Below are positions 1 to 8,724 of a DNA stretch of 64,000 nucleotides, one piece after another; the first letter of the stretch is position 1, and each line of letters opens with the position of its first letter. This stretch comes from Flavobacterium pectinovorum (GTDB lineage Bacteria; Bacteroidota; Bacteroidia; Flavobacteriales; Flavobacteriaceae), in NCBI RefSeq assembly GCF_900142715.1, contig NZ_FRBX01000003.1, positions 62,001 through 126,000 on the forward strand, written 5' to 3'. The notes beneath the pieces were generated by a model, which was given only the letters and a program-made list of their open reading frames with translations, was not told the DNA's origin and ran no database searches. The translations under genes and the position numbers were made by a program.

Positions 1-1272
1 TTATTTCCAACAGCATCAGATTTATGCGATGCCGATGTTTTGAATATTGTAAAAATCAGCGGACAGTTTATAGCTTCAGGTTCTTGTTCGAATGCGGGAA
101 CATATACCAATACATGGACAGTTACGGACGATTGCGGAAATGTTTCTGATATTTTTACTCAGGTAATTACTATTGAAGATACTACAAAACCAACATGGAC
201 AACAACTGCTAATGAATTAGACTTAACTTTAGAATGCAGTGATTTATCTGCCTTGGCTTCCGCGCAAGCGTTATTCCCAACAGCTTCTGATTTGTGTGAT
301 GCAGATGTTTTGAATGTCGTAAAAATCAGCGGACAGTTTGTAGCTTCAGGTTCTTGTTCGAATGCAGGAACGTATACCAATACATGGACAGTTACCGACG
401 ATTGCGGAAATGTCTCTGACACTTTCACTCAGGTAATTACGATTCAAGACACTACAAAACCAACATGGACTACACAAACCGCTTCTTTGGATGCAACTTT
501 AGAATGCAGCGAATTATCTGCTTTGGCGTCCGCGCAAGCGTTATTCCCAACAGCTTCTGATTTATGCGATGCCGATGTTTTGAATATTGTAAAAACCAAC
601 GGACAGTTTATAGCTTCAGGTTCTTGTTCGAATGCGGGAACGTATACCAATACATGGACAGTTACGGATGATTGCGGAAATGTCTCTGATACTTTTACTC
701 AGGTAATTACGATTCAGGATACTACAAAACCAAGCTGGACTACGCAAACCGCTTCTTTAGATGCAACTTTAGAATGTAGCGATTTATCTGCTTTGGCTTC
801 CGCGCAAGCGTTATTCCCAACAGCTTCAGATTTGTGTGATGCAGATGTTTTGAACATTGCAAAAACCAGCGGACAGTTTGTAGCTTCAGGTTCTTGTTCG
901 AATGCAGGAACGTATACCAATACTTGGACAGTTACGGACGATTGTGGAAATATCTCTGATACTTTTACTCAGGTAATTACGATTCAGGATACTACAAAAC
1001 CAAGCTGGACTACGCAAACCGCTTCTTTAGATGCAACTTTAGAATGTAGCGATTTATCTGCTTTGGCATCCGCGCAAGCGTTATTCCCAACAGCTTCTGA
1101 TTTATGTGATGCCGATGTTTTGAATGTTGTAAAAACCACCGGGCAGTTTATAGCTTCAGGTTTTTGTTCGAATGCGGGAACATATACCAATACATGGACA
1201 GTTACAGATGATTGCGGAAATGTTTCTGATACTTTTACTCAGGTAATTACGATTCAGGATACTACAAAACCA
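1..1272 (+). repeat. Tandem 270-bp coding repeats (at least 4.7 copies)
   Basis: Units begin at 1, 271, 541, 811 and 1081, each with TTATT(T/C)CCAACAGC. The last copy ends near 1272 at the ACTACAAAACCA boundary. Units are nearly identical at nucleotide level, including synonymous positions. The main variation is the TTTANELDLTLEC versus TTQTASLDATLEC stretch and single residues such as QF(I/V)ASG. The array continues beyond the left edge, so total copy number is unknown. Such identity implies recent duplication or gene conversion and makes the region prone to copy-number change and assembly collapse. Confidence 0.95.
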
Positions 1273-2589
1273 ATATTTAGCGGAGATCTTCCAACTGATA
1301 TTACGGTTTCTTGCGATGCCGTTCCTGAACCAGCTGATATGAATGTTGCAGATAATTGCAATTTAGGTTTACCAGTTGTATTTTCTGAAATTAAAAGTGA
1401 TATTCAAAATGAATGTGCTTCTAATTATACTTTGACACGTCAATGGACAACAAGTGATTGTGCCGGAAACACGACTTCATTTACTCAAATTATTACAGTA
1501 AGAGATACGACTCCGCCAACAGGAACTGCTCCAGCAGATGTTGCAGGTTTACAAAGTATTACAGATATTCCGTTAGCAAATTCACAAGACATAACAGATG
1601 CCGCTGATAACTGCAGTCAAAACGTAACTATTACAATTAATGATACTAATAATGGAGCTTCTGGCTGCGAAGGAAATGCTTATATCCTGACAAGAACTTA
1701 TACTTTGATGGATTGTGCAGGTAATAAAACCGATTTAATACAAACTTTTACTGTAGAAAATAAAATTTCAGTTTCAGGAATTGCTTCTGCTATTACTTGT
1801 TTTGGCGGAGATAATGGTTCAATTCTGGTTACAAATACGGCAGGCTCAACTGTTGTTATTACAAACGAAGAAAATGAAATTGTTGGAAATTCTAATTTAC
1901 CAGCCGGAACATATACCTTAACAGCTTCTTTTCCGGTTAATGAAAACCAAACTTGTTCTGCAACAGCAACAGTAATTATTACACAGCCAAGTTCTCCAAA
2001 TGAAGTAACAACTATATCAACTCAGGCTTGCGCCGACGATTCCAGTCTTATTAATTTATTAACACTCTTGCCGGTAAACACAAGTGCAACCGGAAACTGG
2101 ATCGATAAAAATAACAGTAATGCATTGCAAGGCAACATTTTCAATCCGTTTGGTTTGGCACTGGGCAATTATTTGTTAGAATATCAAATTACCGATGAAA
2201 TTTGTCCACGAAGCATTCTTCTAAATATGGAGATCAATAATGATTGTCAAGTTTTAGCTTGTGGAAATGTTATAATACACAACGCTTTTTCTCCTAACGG
2301 AGATGGAATAAACGATGCTTTTAAAATTGACAGTATTGATGACCTGACATGTTATCCTGAAAATACAGTTGAAATTTATAATCGATGGGGAATATTAGTA
2401 TTCGAAACTGTTAATTACAATAACACAACGAATGCATTCGACGGAACTTCCAGAGGCAGAACAACTGTTAAACAATCAGAAGGATTGCCAACCGGAACTT
2501 ATTTTTATATCATTAATTATAAATCTCTAGACGGGAATAATATAATTCAATCAAATAAAAAAGATGGGTTTTTATATTTATCGAAGTAA
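1..2589 (+). CDS. T9SS-exported repeat-rich surface protein, 3' part (5' end outside window)
   Basis: The reading frame is open from base 1 with no start in the window, so this is the C-terminal ~862 residues of a larger protein. It begins with tandem ~90-residue units (motifs SDLCDADVLN, SGSCSNAGTYTNTWTVTDDC, TQVITIQDTTKP) that look like HYR/Ig-like cysteine-containing modules. More diverged modules follow, then a C-terminal domain of about 100 residues with AFSPNGDGINDAF and VEIYNRWG, the signature of the gliding-motility-associated (type B) T9SS tail. The protein is therefore inferred to cross the outer membrane by T9SS and stay at the surface as an adhesin-like filament. A PorP/SprF gene follows 151 bp downstream, as is usual for type B tail proteins. 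A TTG at 40 lies in frame inside a repeat unit and should not be read as the start. Confidence 0.9.
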   Translation, partial: LFPTASDLCDADVLNIVKISGQFIASGSCSNAGTYTNTWTVTDDCGNVSDIFTQVITIEDTTKPTWTTTANELDLTLECSDLSALASAQALFPTASDLCDADVLNVVKISGQFVASGSCSNAGTYTNTWTVTDDCGNVSDTFTQVITIQDTTKPTWTTQTASLDATLECSELSALASAQALFPTASDLCDADVLNIVKTNGQFIASGSCSNAGTYTNTWTVTDDCGNVSDTFTQVITIQDTTKPSWTTQTASLDATLECSDLSALASAQALFPTASDLCDADVLNIAKTSGQFVASGSCSNAGTYTNTWTVTDDCGNISDTFTQVITIQDTTKPSWTTQTASLDATLECSDLSALASAQALFPTASDLCDADVLNVVKTTGQFIASGFCSNAGTYTNTWTVTDDCGNVSDTFTQVITIQDTTKPIFSGDLPTDITVSCDAVPEPADMNVADNCNLGLPVVFSEIKSDIQNECASNYTLTRQWTTSDCAGNTTSFTQIITVRDTTPPTGTAPADVAGLQSITDIPLANSQDITDAADNCSQNVTITINDTNNGASGCEGNAYILTRTYTLMDCAGNKTDLIQTFTVENKISVSGIASAITCFGGDNGSILVTNTAGSTVVITNEENEIVGNSNLPAGTYTLTASFPVNENQTCSATATVIITQPSSPNEVTTISTQACADDSSLINLLTLLPVNTSATGNWIDKNNSNALQGNIFNPFGLALGNYLLEYQITDEICPRSILLNMEINNDCQVLACGNVIIHNAFSPNGDGINDAFKIDSIDDLTCYPENTVEIYNRWGILVFETVNYNNTTNAFDGTSRGRTTVKQSEGLPTGTYFYIINYKSLDGNNIIQSNKKDGFLYLSK

Positions 2590-2658
2590 TAAAAAAGATA
2601 ATTAACTGTATAACAAACTTTTATACGGATTTTAAATATATTTAATAAAAAAAATCCG

Positions 2659-2666
2659 TATTTTTG
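2659..2666 (+). promoter_or_regulatory. Possible -7 promoter element (TATTTTTG) upstream of the PorP/SprF gene
   Basis: An octamer matching the Bacteroidota -7 consensus TAnnTTTG lies about 75 bp before the ATG at 2741. I see no clear TTG at the -33 spacing, so the gene may also be read from the preceding gene. Confidence 0.3.
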
Positions 2667-2740
2667 AGTATGTAATCTGCAGTTTAATCTTAGGTTTTTA
2701 CTTCCAAAAAAAATCAATAGTAATTTAATAAACATCTACT

Positions 2741-3658
2741 ATGAGAGCAAAATTACCATCCTTAGTCATAATGTTTGTATCCTTTGTAAGTTTTGCACAG
2801 CAAGATGCGCAGTTTACACAATACATGTATAATACCATAAATATTAACCCTGCGTATGCGGGTTCTCGCGGAGCGTTAAGCATTTTCGGGTTGTATCGTA
2901 CGCAATGGGTTGGACTAGACGGGGCACCGGAAACCAGTAGTTTTTCTGCCAACACACCTATAAACAATTCTAATTTAGGAATTGGACTTTCTTTGGTTAA
3001 CGATAAAATAGGGCCTACAAATGAGAATAGCTTCTCTGTAGATCTCTCTTACACGGTTCAGACATCTGCTGATTTTAAACTTTCTTTTGGTATCAAGGGA
3101 ACAGCTAATTTATTCAATCTGGATATCAGTAAATTAAATCCGGAAGATCAGGGAGATCCACAATTTCAGGATCTTGACAATAAATTTTCTCCCAATGTTG
3201 GAGCCGGAGTTTATTGGCATTCTGATAAGGCTTATATCGGATTATCTGTTCCTAACTTTATCGAAACCAATCGTTATGATGATAATGACATCGCTATTTA
3301 CAAAGATAAAATCAATTATTATTTAATGGGAGGTTATGTATTTGATCTTGATAAGTATCAGTACATTAAATTTAAACCGGCAGTTTTGGCCAAAATGGTA
3401 GAAGGTGCACCCCTGCAAGTTGATGTATCCGCCAATTTTATGTTTATAGATAAATTTGTGCTTGGCGTTGCCTATAGATGGAGTGCTTCTGTAAGTGCCA
3501 TGGCCGGATTTCAGATCACAGATGGTCTTTATATAGGGTATGGTTACGATCGTGAAACTACGAACCTGAACAACTATAATTCAGGATCGCATGAGATATT
3601 TATTAGATATGAGTTTATCAAAAAGAACAACAAGATAACCAGCCCACGTTTCTTCTAA
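2741..3658 (+). CDS. PorP/SprF family T9SS membrane protein
   Basis: A 305-residue protein with an N-terminal signal peptide (cleavage after about VSFA, residue 19). The family hallmark QQDAQFTQYMYN...NPAYAGSRG follows directly, and alternating beta-strand sequence continues to the end (ends YEFIKKNNK...RFF). SprF-like proteins are outer-membrane partners that each assist export or surface attachment of the type B tail protein encoded just upstream. That matches this position. The ATG at 2741 fits the signal peptide exactly. It is followed after 11 bp by the OmpA-family gene, so the two are probably co-transcribed. Confidence 0.9.
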   Translation: MRAKLPSLVIMFVSFVSFAQQDAQFTQYMYNTININPAYAGSRGALSIFGLYRTQWVGLDGAPETSSFSANTPINNSNLGIGLSLVNDKIGPTNENSFSVDLSYTVQTSADFKLSFGIKGTANLFNLDISKLNPEDQGDPQFQDLDNKFSPNVGAGVYWHSDKAYIGLSVPNFIETNRYDDNDIAIYKDKINYYLMGGYVFDLDKYQYIKFKPAVLAKMVEGAPLQVDVSANFMFIDKFVLGVAYRWSASVSAMAGFQITDGLYIGYGYDRETTNLNNYNSGSHEIFIRYEFIKKNNKITSPRFF

Positions 3659-3669
3659 AAATATTTATT

Positions 3670-5595
3670 ATGAAAAATTTTATACTCTTTTACATAACCA
3701 TTTTTAGTTTTGTTGCATTAGAGGGCAATGCCCAGCAGGCAAAAATAAAGGCAGCCAATAAAGATTACGACACCTATGCTTACATCGATGTGATAAAAAC
3801 TTATGAGAAAGTAGCGCTTAAAGGTTACAAATCTGAAGATATGTTTAGAAAACTGGGAGATTCCTATTATTTTAATTCAGAATTTGAAGGTGCAGCAAAA
3901 TGGTATGGCGAATTATTTGCCATGAATACAAATATCGAATCTGAATATTATTACAGATATGTCCAATCTTTAAGAGCAACAGGGCAAATTGATAAAGCTG
4001 ATAAAATGATGAATGAATTTACTTCTAAATTTGAAAACGATACTCGCGGTAAACTCTACAAAGAAAATCCAAATTATATGGATCTGATAAAAGAAAATTC
4101 GGGACGTTATAAAATTGAAGATGCAGGTATCAATTCTAAATATTCAGATTATGGCACTTTTGTTTACAATAAAAAATTATACTTTACCTCAGCAAGAGAT
4201 ACCGGAAATTTTTCTAAACGAAAACATTCCTGGACCGGTGAACATTTCACTAATCTCTATGTATCTGATGTTGATTCTGCTAAAGTAAAAAAATTCAAAA
4301 CTGCATTAAATTCTAAATTTCATGATGCCACTCCCATTTTTACAAAAGATGGTAAAACAGTTTATTTTACAAGAAATAATTACTTAGATGGAAAAAAAGG
4401 AAAAAACGAAAACAATACTACATTAGTAAAGCTTTACAAAGCTACTCTTGAAAACGACAAGTGGACAAATATAACCGCCTTACCTTTTACTAGTGACAAT
4501 TATAGTACGGCGCATCCTGCACTTAGCCCGGATGAAAAAACACTATATTTTTCATCTGATATGCCTGGAACGTTAGGACAGTCTGATATTTTCAAAGTAG
4601 CCATAAATGATAACGGCGGAGGTTATGGTTCTCCCCAAAATTTAGGCCCAACAATTAATACTGAAGGGAAGGAAACATTTCCTTTTGTAACCAATGAAAA
4701 AGAAATCTACTTCTCCTCCGATGGTCGGCCGGGACTTGGTGGACTGGACGTTTATGTAGGTAAAATGGAAGATAACGGAGCGGTAAGTGAAATACAAAAT
4801 ATCGGTGCAGATGTCAATTCTCCAAAAGATGATTTTGCTTATATGATTGATCCGGTTTCCAGAAAAGGTTATTTTAGTTCTAACAAAATTGGCGGACATG
4901 GTTCTGATGATATCTACAAATTTCTGGAAACCCGAAAACTTCAATGTATTCAGGAATTAAACGGAATTATTACAGATGCAGAATCAGGAATAATATTACC
5001 GCGTACAAAAGTTACTTTATACGAAAATCAAGTAGTAAAAAATACTATTCTTTCTGATGCTGCCGGCTTTTATATCTTTCCTGTAGAATGTGGAAAAACT
5101 TATAATGTCAGAGCCGAAAAAGTAGATTACGCCACAAAAGAAGTTAGTATTACTATTGAAAAATTATCCGGAAAAACAAGTTTGCCAATAGCCTTAGATA
5201 AATCAAAATGCAAAGTCACAATTGGGGATGATCTGGGTAAATGTTTTGGAATAAAAATGATTTATTTTGATCTGGACAAATCCGATATTCGTACAGAAGC
5301 GGCTATTGATTTGGAGAAAATACTCGATGTATTAGATAGCCATCCTACAATGAAACTGGATATCCGCTCACACACAGATAGTCGACAAACACATAAATAC
5401 AATGAAGCTTTGTCTAACCGAAGAGCAAAATCAACAATTGACTGGTTAATTAAAAATGGAATTAATGCAAACAGGCTGACCGGAAAAGGATTTGGAGAAA
5501 CTCAGCTTGTTAACCAATGTTCAGACAATGTAATATGCACCGAAGAACAGCATCAGGCCAATAGACGAAGTGAATTCATTATCACTGCATTATAA
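3670..5595 (+). CDS. OmpA-family protein with TPR, PD40 and carboxypeptidase-regulatory-like domains (PorE/SprE-like)
   Basis: A 641-residue protein with a cleavable signal peptide (ends about GNAQQ). Order seen: N-terminal TPR-like helices (about 25-140); beta-propeller PD40/WD40-like repeats (about 150-415, e.g. HPALSPDEKTLYFSSD, YFSSDGRPGLGGLDVY); a CarboxypepD_reg-like beta-sandwich (about 425-510, ELNGIITDAESG); and a C-terminal OmpA domain (about 530-641, IYFDLDKSDIR, RSHTDSR, SNRRA, NRRSEF) predicted to bind peptidoglycan. This domain order is that of PorE, which anchors the T9SS to peptidoglycan. The gene lies in an apparent operon with the PorP/SprF gene and ends at a strong terminator. 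It may be a paralogue dedicated to the upstream adhesin rather than the housekeeping PorE. Confidence 0.88.
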   Translation: MKNFILFYITIFSFVALEGNAQQAKIKAANKDYDTYAYIDVIKTYEKVALKGYKSEDMFRKLGDSYYFNSEFEGAAKWYGELFAMNTNIESEYYYRYVQSLRATGQIDKADKMMNEFTSKFENDTRGKLYKENPNYMDLIKENSGRYKIEDAGINSKYSDYGTFVYNKKLYFTSARDTGNFSKRKHSWTGEHFTNLYVSDVDSAKVKKFKTALNSKFHDATPIFTKDGKTVYFTRNNYLDGKKGKNENNTTLVKLYKATLENDKWTNITALPFTSDNYSTAHPALSPDEKTLYFSSDMPGTLGQSDIFKVAINDNGGGYGSPQNLGPTINTEGKETFPFVTNEKEIYFSSDGRPGLGGLDVYVGKMEDNGAVSEIQNIGADVNSPKDDFAYMIDPVSRKGYFSSNKIGGHGSDDIYKFLETRKLQCIQELNGIITDAESGIILPRTKVTLYENQVVKNTILSDAAGFYIFPVECGKTYNVRAEKVDYATKEVSITIEKLSGKTSLPIALDKSKCKVTIGDDLGKCFGIKMIYFDLDKSDIRTEAAIDLEKILDVLDSHPTMKLDIRSHTDSRQTHKYNEALSNRRAKSTIDWLIKNGINANRLTGKGFGETQLVNQCSDNVICTEEQHQANRRSEFIITAL

Positions 5596-5620
5596 CAAAA
5601 AAAACAAGTGTAAAAAATTA

Positions 5621-5650
5621 AAAAGCTGTCTTTGGCCGAGACAGCTTTTT
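5621..5650 (+). terminator. Rho-independent terminator after the OmpA-family gene
   Basis: An 11-bp perfect stem (AAAAGCTGTCT / AGACAGCTTTT) with a 7-nt loop and a T run, 25 bp after the stop codon. Confidence 0.85.
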
Positions 5651-5654
5651 CTAC

Positions 5655-5691
5655 AAAAAAAATCGTTGTAACTCAATAAAGAGCTACAACG
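5655..5691 (-). terminator. Terminator of the CAP-domain lipoprotein gene
   Basis: Read on the minus strand: an 11-bp stem CGTTGTAGCTC / GAGTTACAACG (one G-U pair) with a 6-nt loop, followed by a run of eight T. It sits 30 bp after the stop of the minus-strand gene, back to back with the plus-strand terminator. Confidence 0.8.
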
Positions 5692-5720
5692 ACTAACTAA
5701 AAAACCAGTCCAATAAATCT

Positions 5721-6224
5721 TTATATTTTCGCGAATATATTTGTGTAATATTTTTTACCCGAAGCGTCTGTCGTTACCGCCAAACCAAAATGAGTATAAT
5801 CTCCTTCGATGTTTTCTTTATGCCCTGCGCTGTCTAACCAGCCTTTTAAAACAGCTGCTGATGTTTGGTAGCCATAAGCAACATTTTCACCTACTTTTTT
5901 TGCGCCTAATAATTCCATGATATTCTCAGAACGTGCCACAAAATCATTATGATTCATGACATTATTTGCTATCATATATTTATTATGTTCTTCACTTTTA
6001 TAAGAAATATGATTGATTCTTTCCAAAGGATTTAAACCAATACTTACTCTGTAATCGTTTATTAATTTCATGGTTTCCAACTCCGAATCATTGTAACTAT
6101 AGCTAGTTATCAGAGTTTCTGTTGTCGTGCTACTATCTTGAGTTGCCTCGGCAGTGTCTGCAGTACATGAGTTCATTGTAATAAAAATTACAACGAACGT
6201 CATGATGCACATAATCTTTTTCAT
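5721..6224 (-). CDS. CAP (SCP/PR1-like) domain lipoprotein
   Basis: 167 residues from the ATG at 6224. A TTG two codons upstream is a less likely start. Residues 1-20 form a lipoprotein signal ending in the lipobox MNSC (Cys20). A low-complexity linker follows, then a CAP domain (about 45-167): NDYRVSIGLNPL, SEEHNKYM, MNHNDF, SENIMELLGAKKVGENVAYG, GWLDSAGHKENIEG, HFGLAV. The GENVAYG and GHKENI motifs are typical of bacterial CAP proteins, including the YkwD type. The fold usually lacks a known catalytic activity in bacteria, and the substrate is unknown. Predicted to be anchored in the cell envelope facing the periplasm or surface. Monocistronic, with its own terminator. Confidence 0.85.
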   Translation of the reverse strand: MKKIMCIMTFVVIFITMNSCTADTAEATQDSSTTTETLITSYSYNDSELETMKLINDYRVSIGLNPLERINHISYKSEEHNKYMIANNVMNHNDFVARSENIMELLGAKKVGENVAYGYQTSAAVLKGWLDSAGHKENIEGDYTHFGLAVTTDASGKKYYTNIFAKI

Positions 6225-6392
6225 AATCAAAATGGTAGTTTAATTCTAAAGTAAATGTTGGGGCAAATGCTTTATATTTATTATGTGATAAATTCCTAAT
6301 TCTGATTCAAACCTATTTAATTTATCGGTAAACTACAAAAATAATCGATGAAATGCATATTTTTAACTAAGAATAATATATTTTTCTTACAA

Positions 6393-7037
6393 TTAAGAAG
6401 ATAAACGCTCGATTTTCCATGAAAAATCAGACTGACTTTGATAACGAATTCTGTCATGCAACCTGTTCGGTCTTCCCTGCCAAAATTCAACTTCTAAAGG
6501 AGTTACTAAAAAGCCTCCCCAATTATCCGGACGCGGAATTGGTTTTCCTGCAAATTCTGTTTCTAATTTCTTTAGATTTTCTTCTAAAAAAGTTCTGGAC
6601 GGGATTACTTCGCTCTGGTTGGAAACTATTGCGCCCAATTTACTTCCATCCGGACGAGAATCAAAATAACTATCGGATATGTTCTCAGACGTTCTCTGTG
6701 CAATTCCTTTAATAATTACCTGACGTTCCATTTCCTGCCAAAAAAAAGACAAACACACATGCGGGTTCGCTGCAATTGCTTTTCCTTTTTCAGAATTATA
6801 ATTGGTGTAAAAAATAAAACCTTCTTCGGAGAATTTCTTTAACAGAACTACTCTCGATTTAGGAAATCCATCCAAACCAATTGTAGAAACTGTCATGGCG
6901 TTTACTTCTCCGTTTGAACCAAAATCTTCTACTTCATGAAACCATCTGTTGAAAAGATTAATTGGATCTTCGGGAATATTGCTTTCTAATAATTCGCTTT
7001 TTTCGTAAGACTTTCTATAATTGCTTAAATCGTTCAT
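6393..7037 (-). CDS. pdxH: Pyridoxamine 5'-phosphate oxidase
   Basis: A 214-residue protein of the usual length for PdxH, the FMN enzyme that oxidises pyridoxine or pyridoxamine 5'-phosphate to pyridoxal 5'-phosphate. Visible landmarks: AMTVSTIGLDGFPKSRVVLLK and FIFYTNYNSEKG (FMN-binding region), PHVCLSFFW, the RQVIIKG strand, SRPDGSKLGAIVSNQS, and the C-terminal substrate-site stretch VEFWQGRPNRLHDR. The ATG at 7037 gives the standard N-terminus. It is separated from rnz upstream by a spacer filled with TTTAGATT words. Confidence 0.95.
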   Translation of the reverse strand: MNDLSNYRKSYEKSELLESNIPEDPINLFNRWFHEVEDFGSNGEVNAMTVSTIGLDGFPKSRVVLLKKFSEEGFIFYTNYNSEKGKAIAANPHVCLSFFWQEMERQVIIKGIAQRTSENISDSYFDSRPDGSKLGAIVSNQSEVIPSRTFLEENLKKLETEFAGKPIPRPDNWGGFLVTPLEVEFWQGRPNRLHDRIRYQSQSDFSWKIERLSS

Positions 7038-7045
7038 GATTATTA

Positions 7046-7144
7046 ATTTTAGATTGTTGACTTTAGATTTTAGATTTCCTTTGGATTGTCTAAAATACTA
7101 AAGGTTATATTTTTATTTTAGATTTTTGTCCCGAAGCCTCGGGA
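7046..7144. repeat. Spacer of TTTAGATT words plus a TCCCGAAGCCTCGGGA palindrome
   Basis: The gap between rnz and pdxH contains several TTTAGATT/TTTTAGATT copies (about 7046-7125) and a 16-bp palindrome at 7129-7144. The same word family fills 8098-8240, and the palindrome recurs at 41834, 45874 (variant) and 60789. Confidence 0.6.
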
Positions 7145-7191
7145 TAGCAACTCAAAAACTTAGTCACTTAGAATCTTAGAACCTCAGCACC

Positions 7192-8097
7192 TTAAAATTC
7201 AAAACTTCTCCCGTCATCACCCAAAAGTACATTTGGAAAAATAGTTTCTGCTTCTTCTTTAAAACGTTCAATTCCATCATATCTTGTAGAATAATGTCCT
7301 AAAATAAGTTGTTTTGCATTTGCTTTAAGCGCAATTGTTGCGGCTTCTTTTGCAGTTGAATGTAATGTTTTTAGTGCCAAAGGAGCTTCTGATTCTAAAA
7401 AAGTAGATTCGTGGTATAAAACATCTACATTTTCTATAATTGGAATTACAGCCTCGTTGTAAACTGTATCAGAACAAAATGCGTAACTCATTGGCGCAAT
7501 TGGATCAAACGATAACTTTTCGTTTTCAATTACAGTTCCGTCATCAAGGGTAACATTTCCTCCGTTTTTTATTTTTTGATAATAAGCCGTGTGAATACCG
7601 TATTGTTGAACGGCATCGACATTTAGTTTTCTTTCAGCAGGTTTTTCCTGAAATAAAAATCCGTTGGTATAAACGCGATGTTTGAGCGGAATCGTTTTTA
7701 CAATCACTCTGTTATCTTCAAAAATTACTTCACTTTTATCTGATTCCAGTTCATGAAAAAACAAATCATAAGTCGTCCAGGAATTTGATAATCGCAGTTG
7801 CAAAGTAATAATTTCCTTAACTCCTTTTGGTCCGTAAATATGAAGATCTGCAGTTCTGCCTAAAAGTGCAAAAGTCGAAATAGTTCCTATTAATCCAAAA
7901 AAATGATCACCATGCAAATGCGAAATAAAAATGTGATTAATTTTTGAGAATTTAATCTTGTTTTTACGCAATTGTACCTGAGTTCCTTCGCCACAATCAA
8001 TTAAAAACAATCTGTTCTTAATTTCTAAAACCTGCGAAGTCGGGTTGGTAATTGTTCTGGGAGTTGCTGCATAACAGCCAAGTATGGTTAATTTCAT
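7192..8097 (-). CDS. rnz: Ribonuclease Z (tRNA 3'-processing endonuclease)
   Basis: A 301-residue metallo-beta-lactamase-fold protein. The zinc-binding motif HLHGDH is at about residues 60-65 (ISHLHGDHFFGL). It is preceded by IDCGEGTQVQL and followed by LGRTADLHIYGPKG, LKHRVYTNGF, FCSDT and the late metal ligand in LILGHYSTRY. This pattern and length match the short bacterial RNase Z that removes 3' trailers from pre-tRNAs. It lies downstream of a 110-residue gene, separated by a 138-bp spacer of TTTAGATT words that can fold back on itself. Confidence 0.95.
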   Translation of the reverse strand: MKLTILGCYAATPRTITNPTSQVLEIKNRLFLIDCGEGTQVQLRKNKIKFSKINHIFISHLHGDHFFGLIGTISTFALLGRTADLHIYGPKGVKEIITLQLRLSNSWTTYDLFFHELESDKSEVIFEDNRVIVKTIPLKHRVYTNGFLFQEKPAERKLNVDAVQQYGIHTAYYQKIKNGGNVTLDDGTVIENEKLSFDPIAPMSYAFCSDTVYNEAVIPIIENVDVLYHESTFLESEAPLALKTLHSTAKEAATIALKANAKQLILGHYSTRYDGIERFKEEAETIFPNVLLGDDGRSFEF

Positions 8098-8240
8098 TTT
8101 AGATTTTAGATTGATGATTTTAGATTACAGACTGTAGATTTTTAGATTGGAAAAATTTTAGCATTAAAATCTACGATCTAAAATCAGAAATCTATATTCC
8201 AATATTAAAAAAATCTAAAATCTGAACTCTAAAATCTAAA
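8098..8240. repeat. Inverted TTTTAGATT-word spacer
   Basis: One side carries TTTTAGATT repeats (about 8098-8150). The other carries the complementary AATCTAAAA repeats (about 8160-8240). The spacer could therefore form an extended imperfect hairpin between the 110-residue gene and rnz. A role as a read-through or termination structure is inferred. Confidence 0.5.
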
Positions 8241-8568
8241 ATCCAAGGTCTCTCTCGATTTCTTCCATTTCGATAATATCGTGTGCTTCTAAAAGCGAAG
8301 GAACCACGGCAAGTTTATCAGAAATAGCATTAAAATCAAGATCAGAAACTACAATAATAAAGGATTTTTTTGCTTTTTTTTGTTGTTTCGAAAGTGGTAA
8401 AAAAAGTTTTACATCACTTTCGGTCAATTTATCATCAGCTGATAAATCAATTATAATATTTTGTTTTTCAAAGGTTTTAAATTGCTGCGTGACTTTTTCC
8501 AGAAAAGATTTAAAATCTCCCTGAGTATCTTTAATTGTAACGGTATGTCCTTTTTGATCTACTTTCAT
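8236..8568 (-). CDS. Conserved small protein of unknown function, possibly STAS-like
   Basis: 110 residues, no signal peptide, so probably cytoplasmic. The pattern of a hydrophobic strand (NIIIDLSAD), helix (ESDVKLFLPLSKQQKKA), strand (KSFIIVVSDLDF) and helix resembles the alpha/beta alternation of STAS or anti-sigma-antagonist folds, but I see no conserved phosphorylatable Ser motif. It is adjacent to rnz on the same strand. Such proteins are sometimes named ribonuclease Z by position only, and nothing in this sequence supports a nuclease. Function unknown. Confidence 0.7.
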   Translation of the reverse strand: MKVDQKGHTVTIKDTQGDFKSFLEKVTQQFKTFEKQNIIIDLSADDKLTESDVKLFLPLSKQQKKAKKSFIIVVSDLDFNAISDKLAVVPSLLEAHDIIEMEEIERDLGF

Positions 8569-8641
8569 TTTATAATTTTGAGGCTAGTATAAAAATTGAT
8601 TTCTTAAGCTAAGGTACGAAGTTTTTTTAGTTTTAATTTTT

Positions 8642-8710
8642 GTTTCAGGTTTCAAGTTTCAAGTTTGCCAAGCTAAACGTTCCAAAATCTTGAAACCTGA
8701 AACCTGAAAC
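8642..8710. terminator. GTTTCAGG hairpin downstream of pyrB
   Basis: Perfect 15-bp inverted repeat GTTTCAGGTTTCAAG (8642-8656) and CTTGAAACCTGAAAC (8689-8703), with extra partial word copies at both arms. It lies 15 bp past the pyrB stop on the minus strand. Long stem without a clean T run, so termination is likely but not certain. The same word family recurs at about 58710 and 61575. Confidence 0.45.
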
Positions 8711-8724
8711 TAAAAAAACTAATT

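Noticed and set aside
159..1190. Series of similar antisense open frames opposite the 270-bp repeats
   Set aside because: They recur with the same period because the coding repeats do, and have no independent start signals or family similarity.
1..1272. Regular direct repeats considered as a CRISPR array
   Set aside because: Units are 270 bp, fully coding in frame and have no unique spacers.
8236..8568. Ribonuclease Z label for the 110-aa protein next to rnz
   Set aside because: No metallo-beta-lactamase motif. The real rnz is the adjacent gene.
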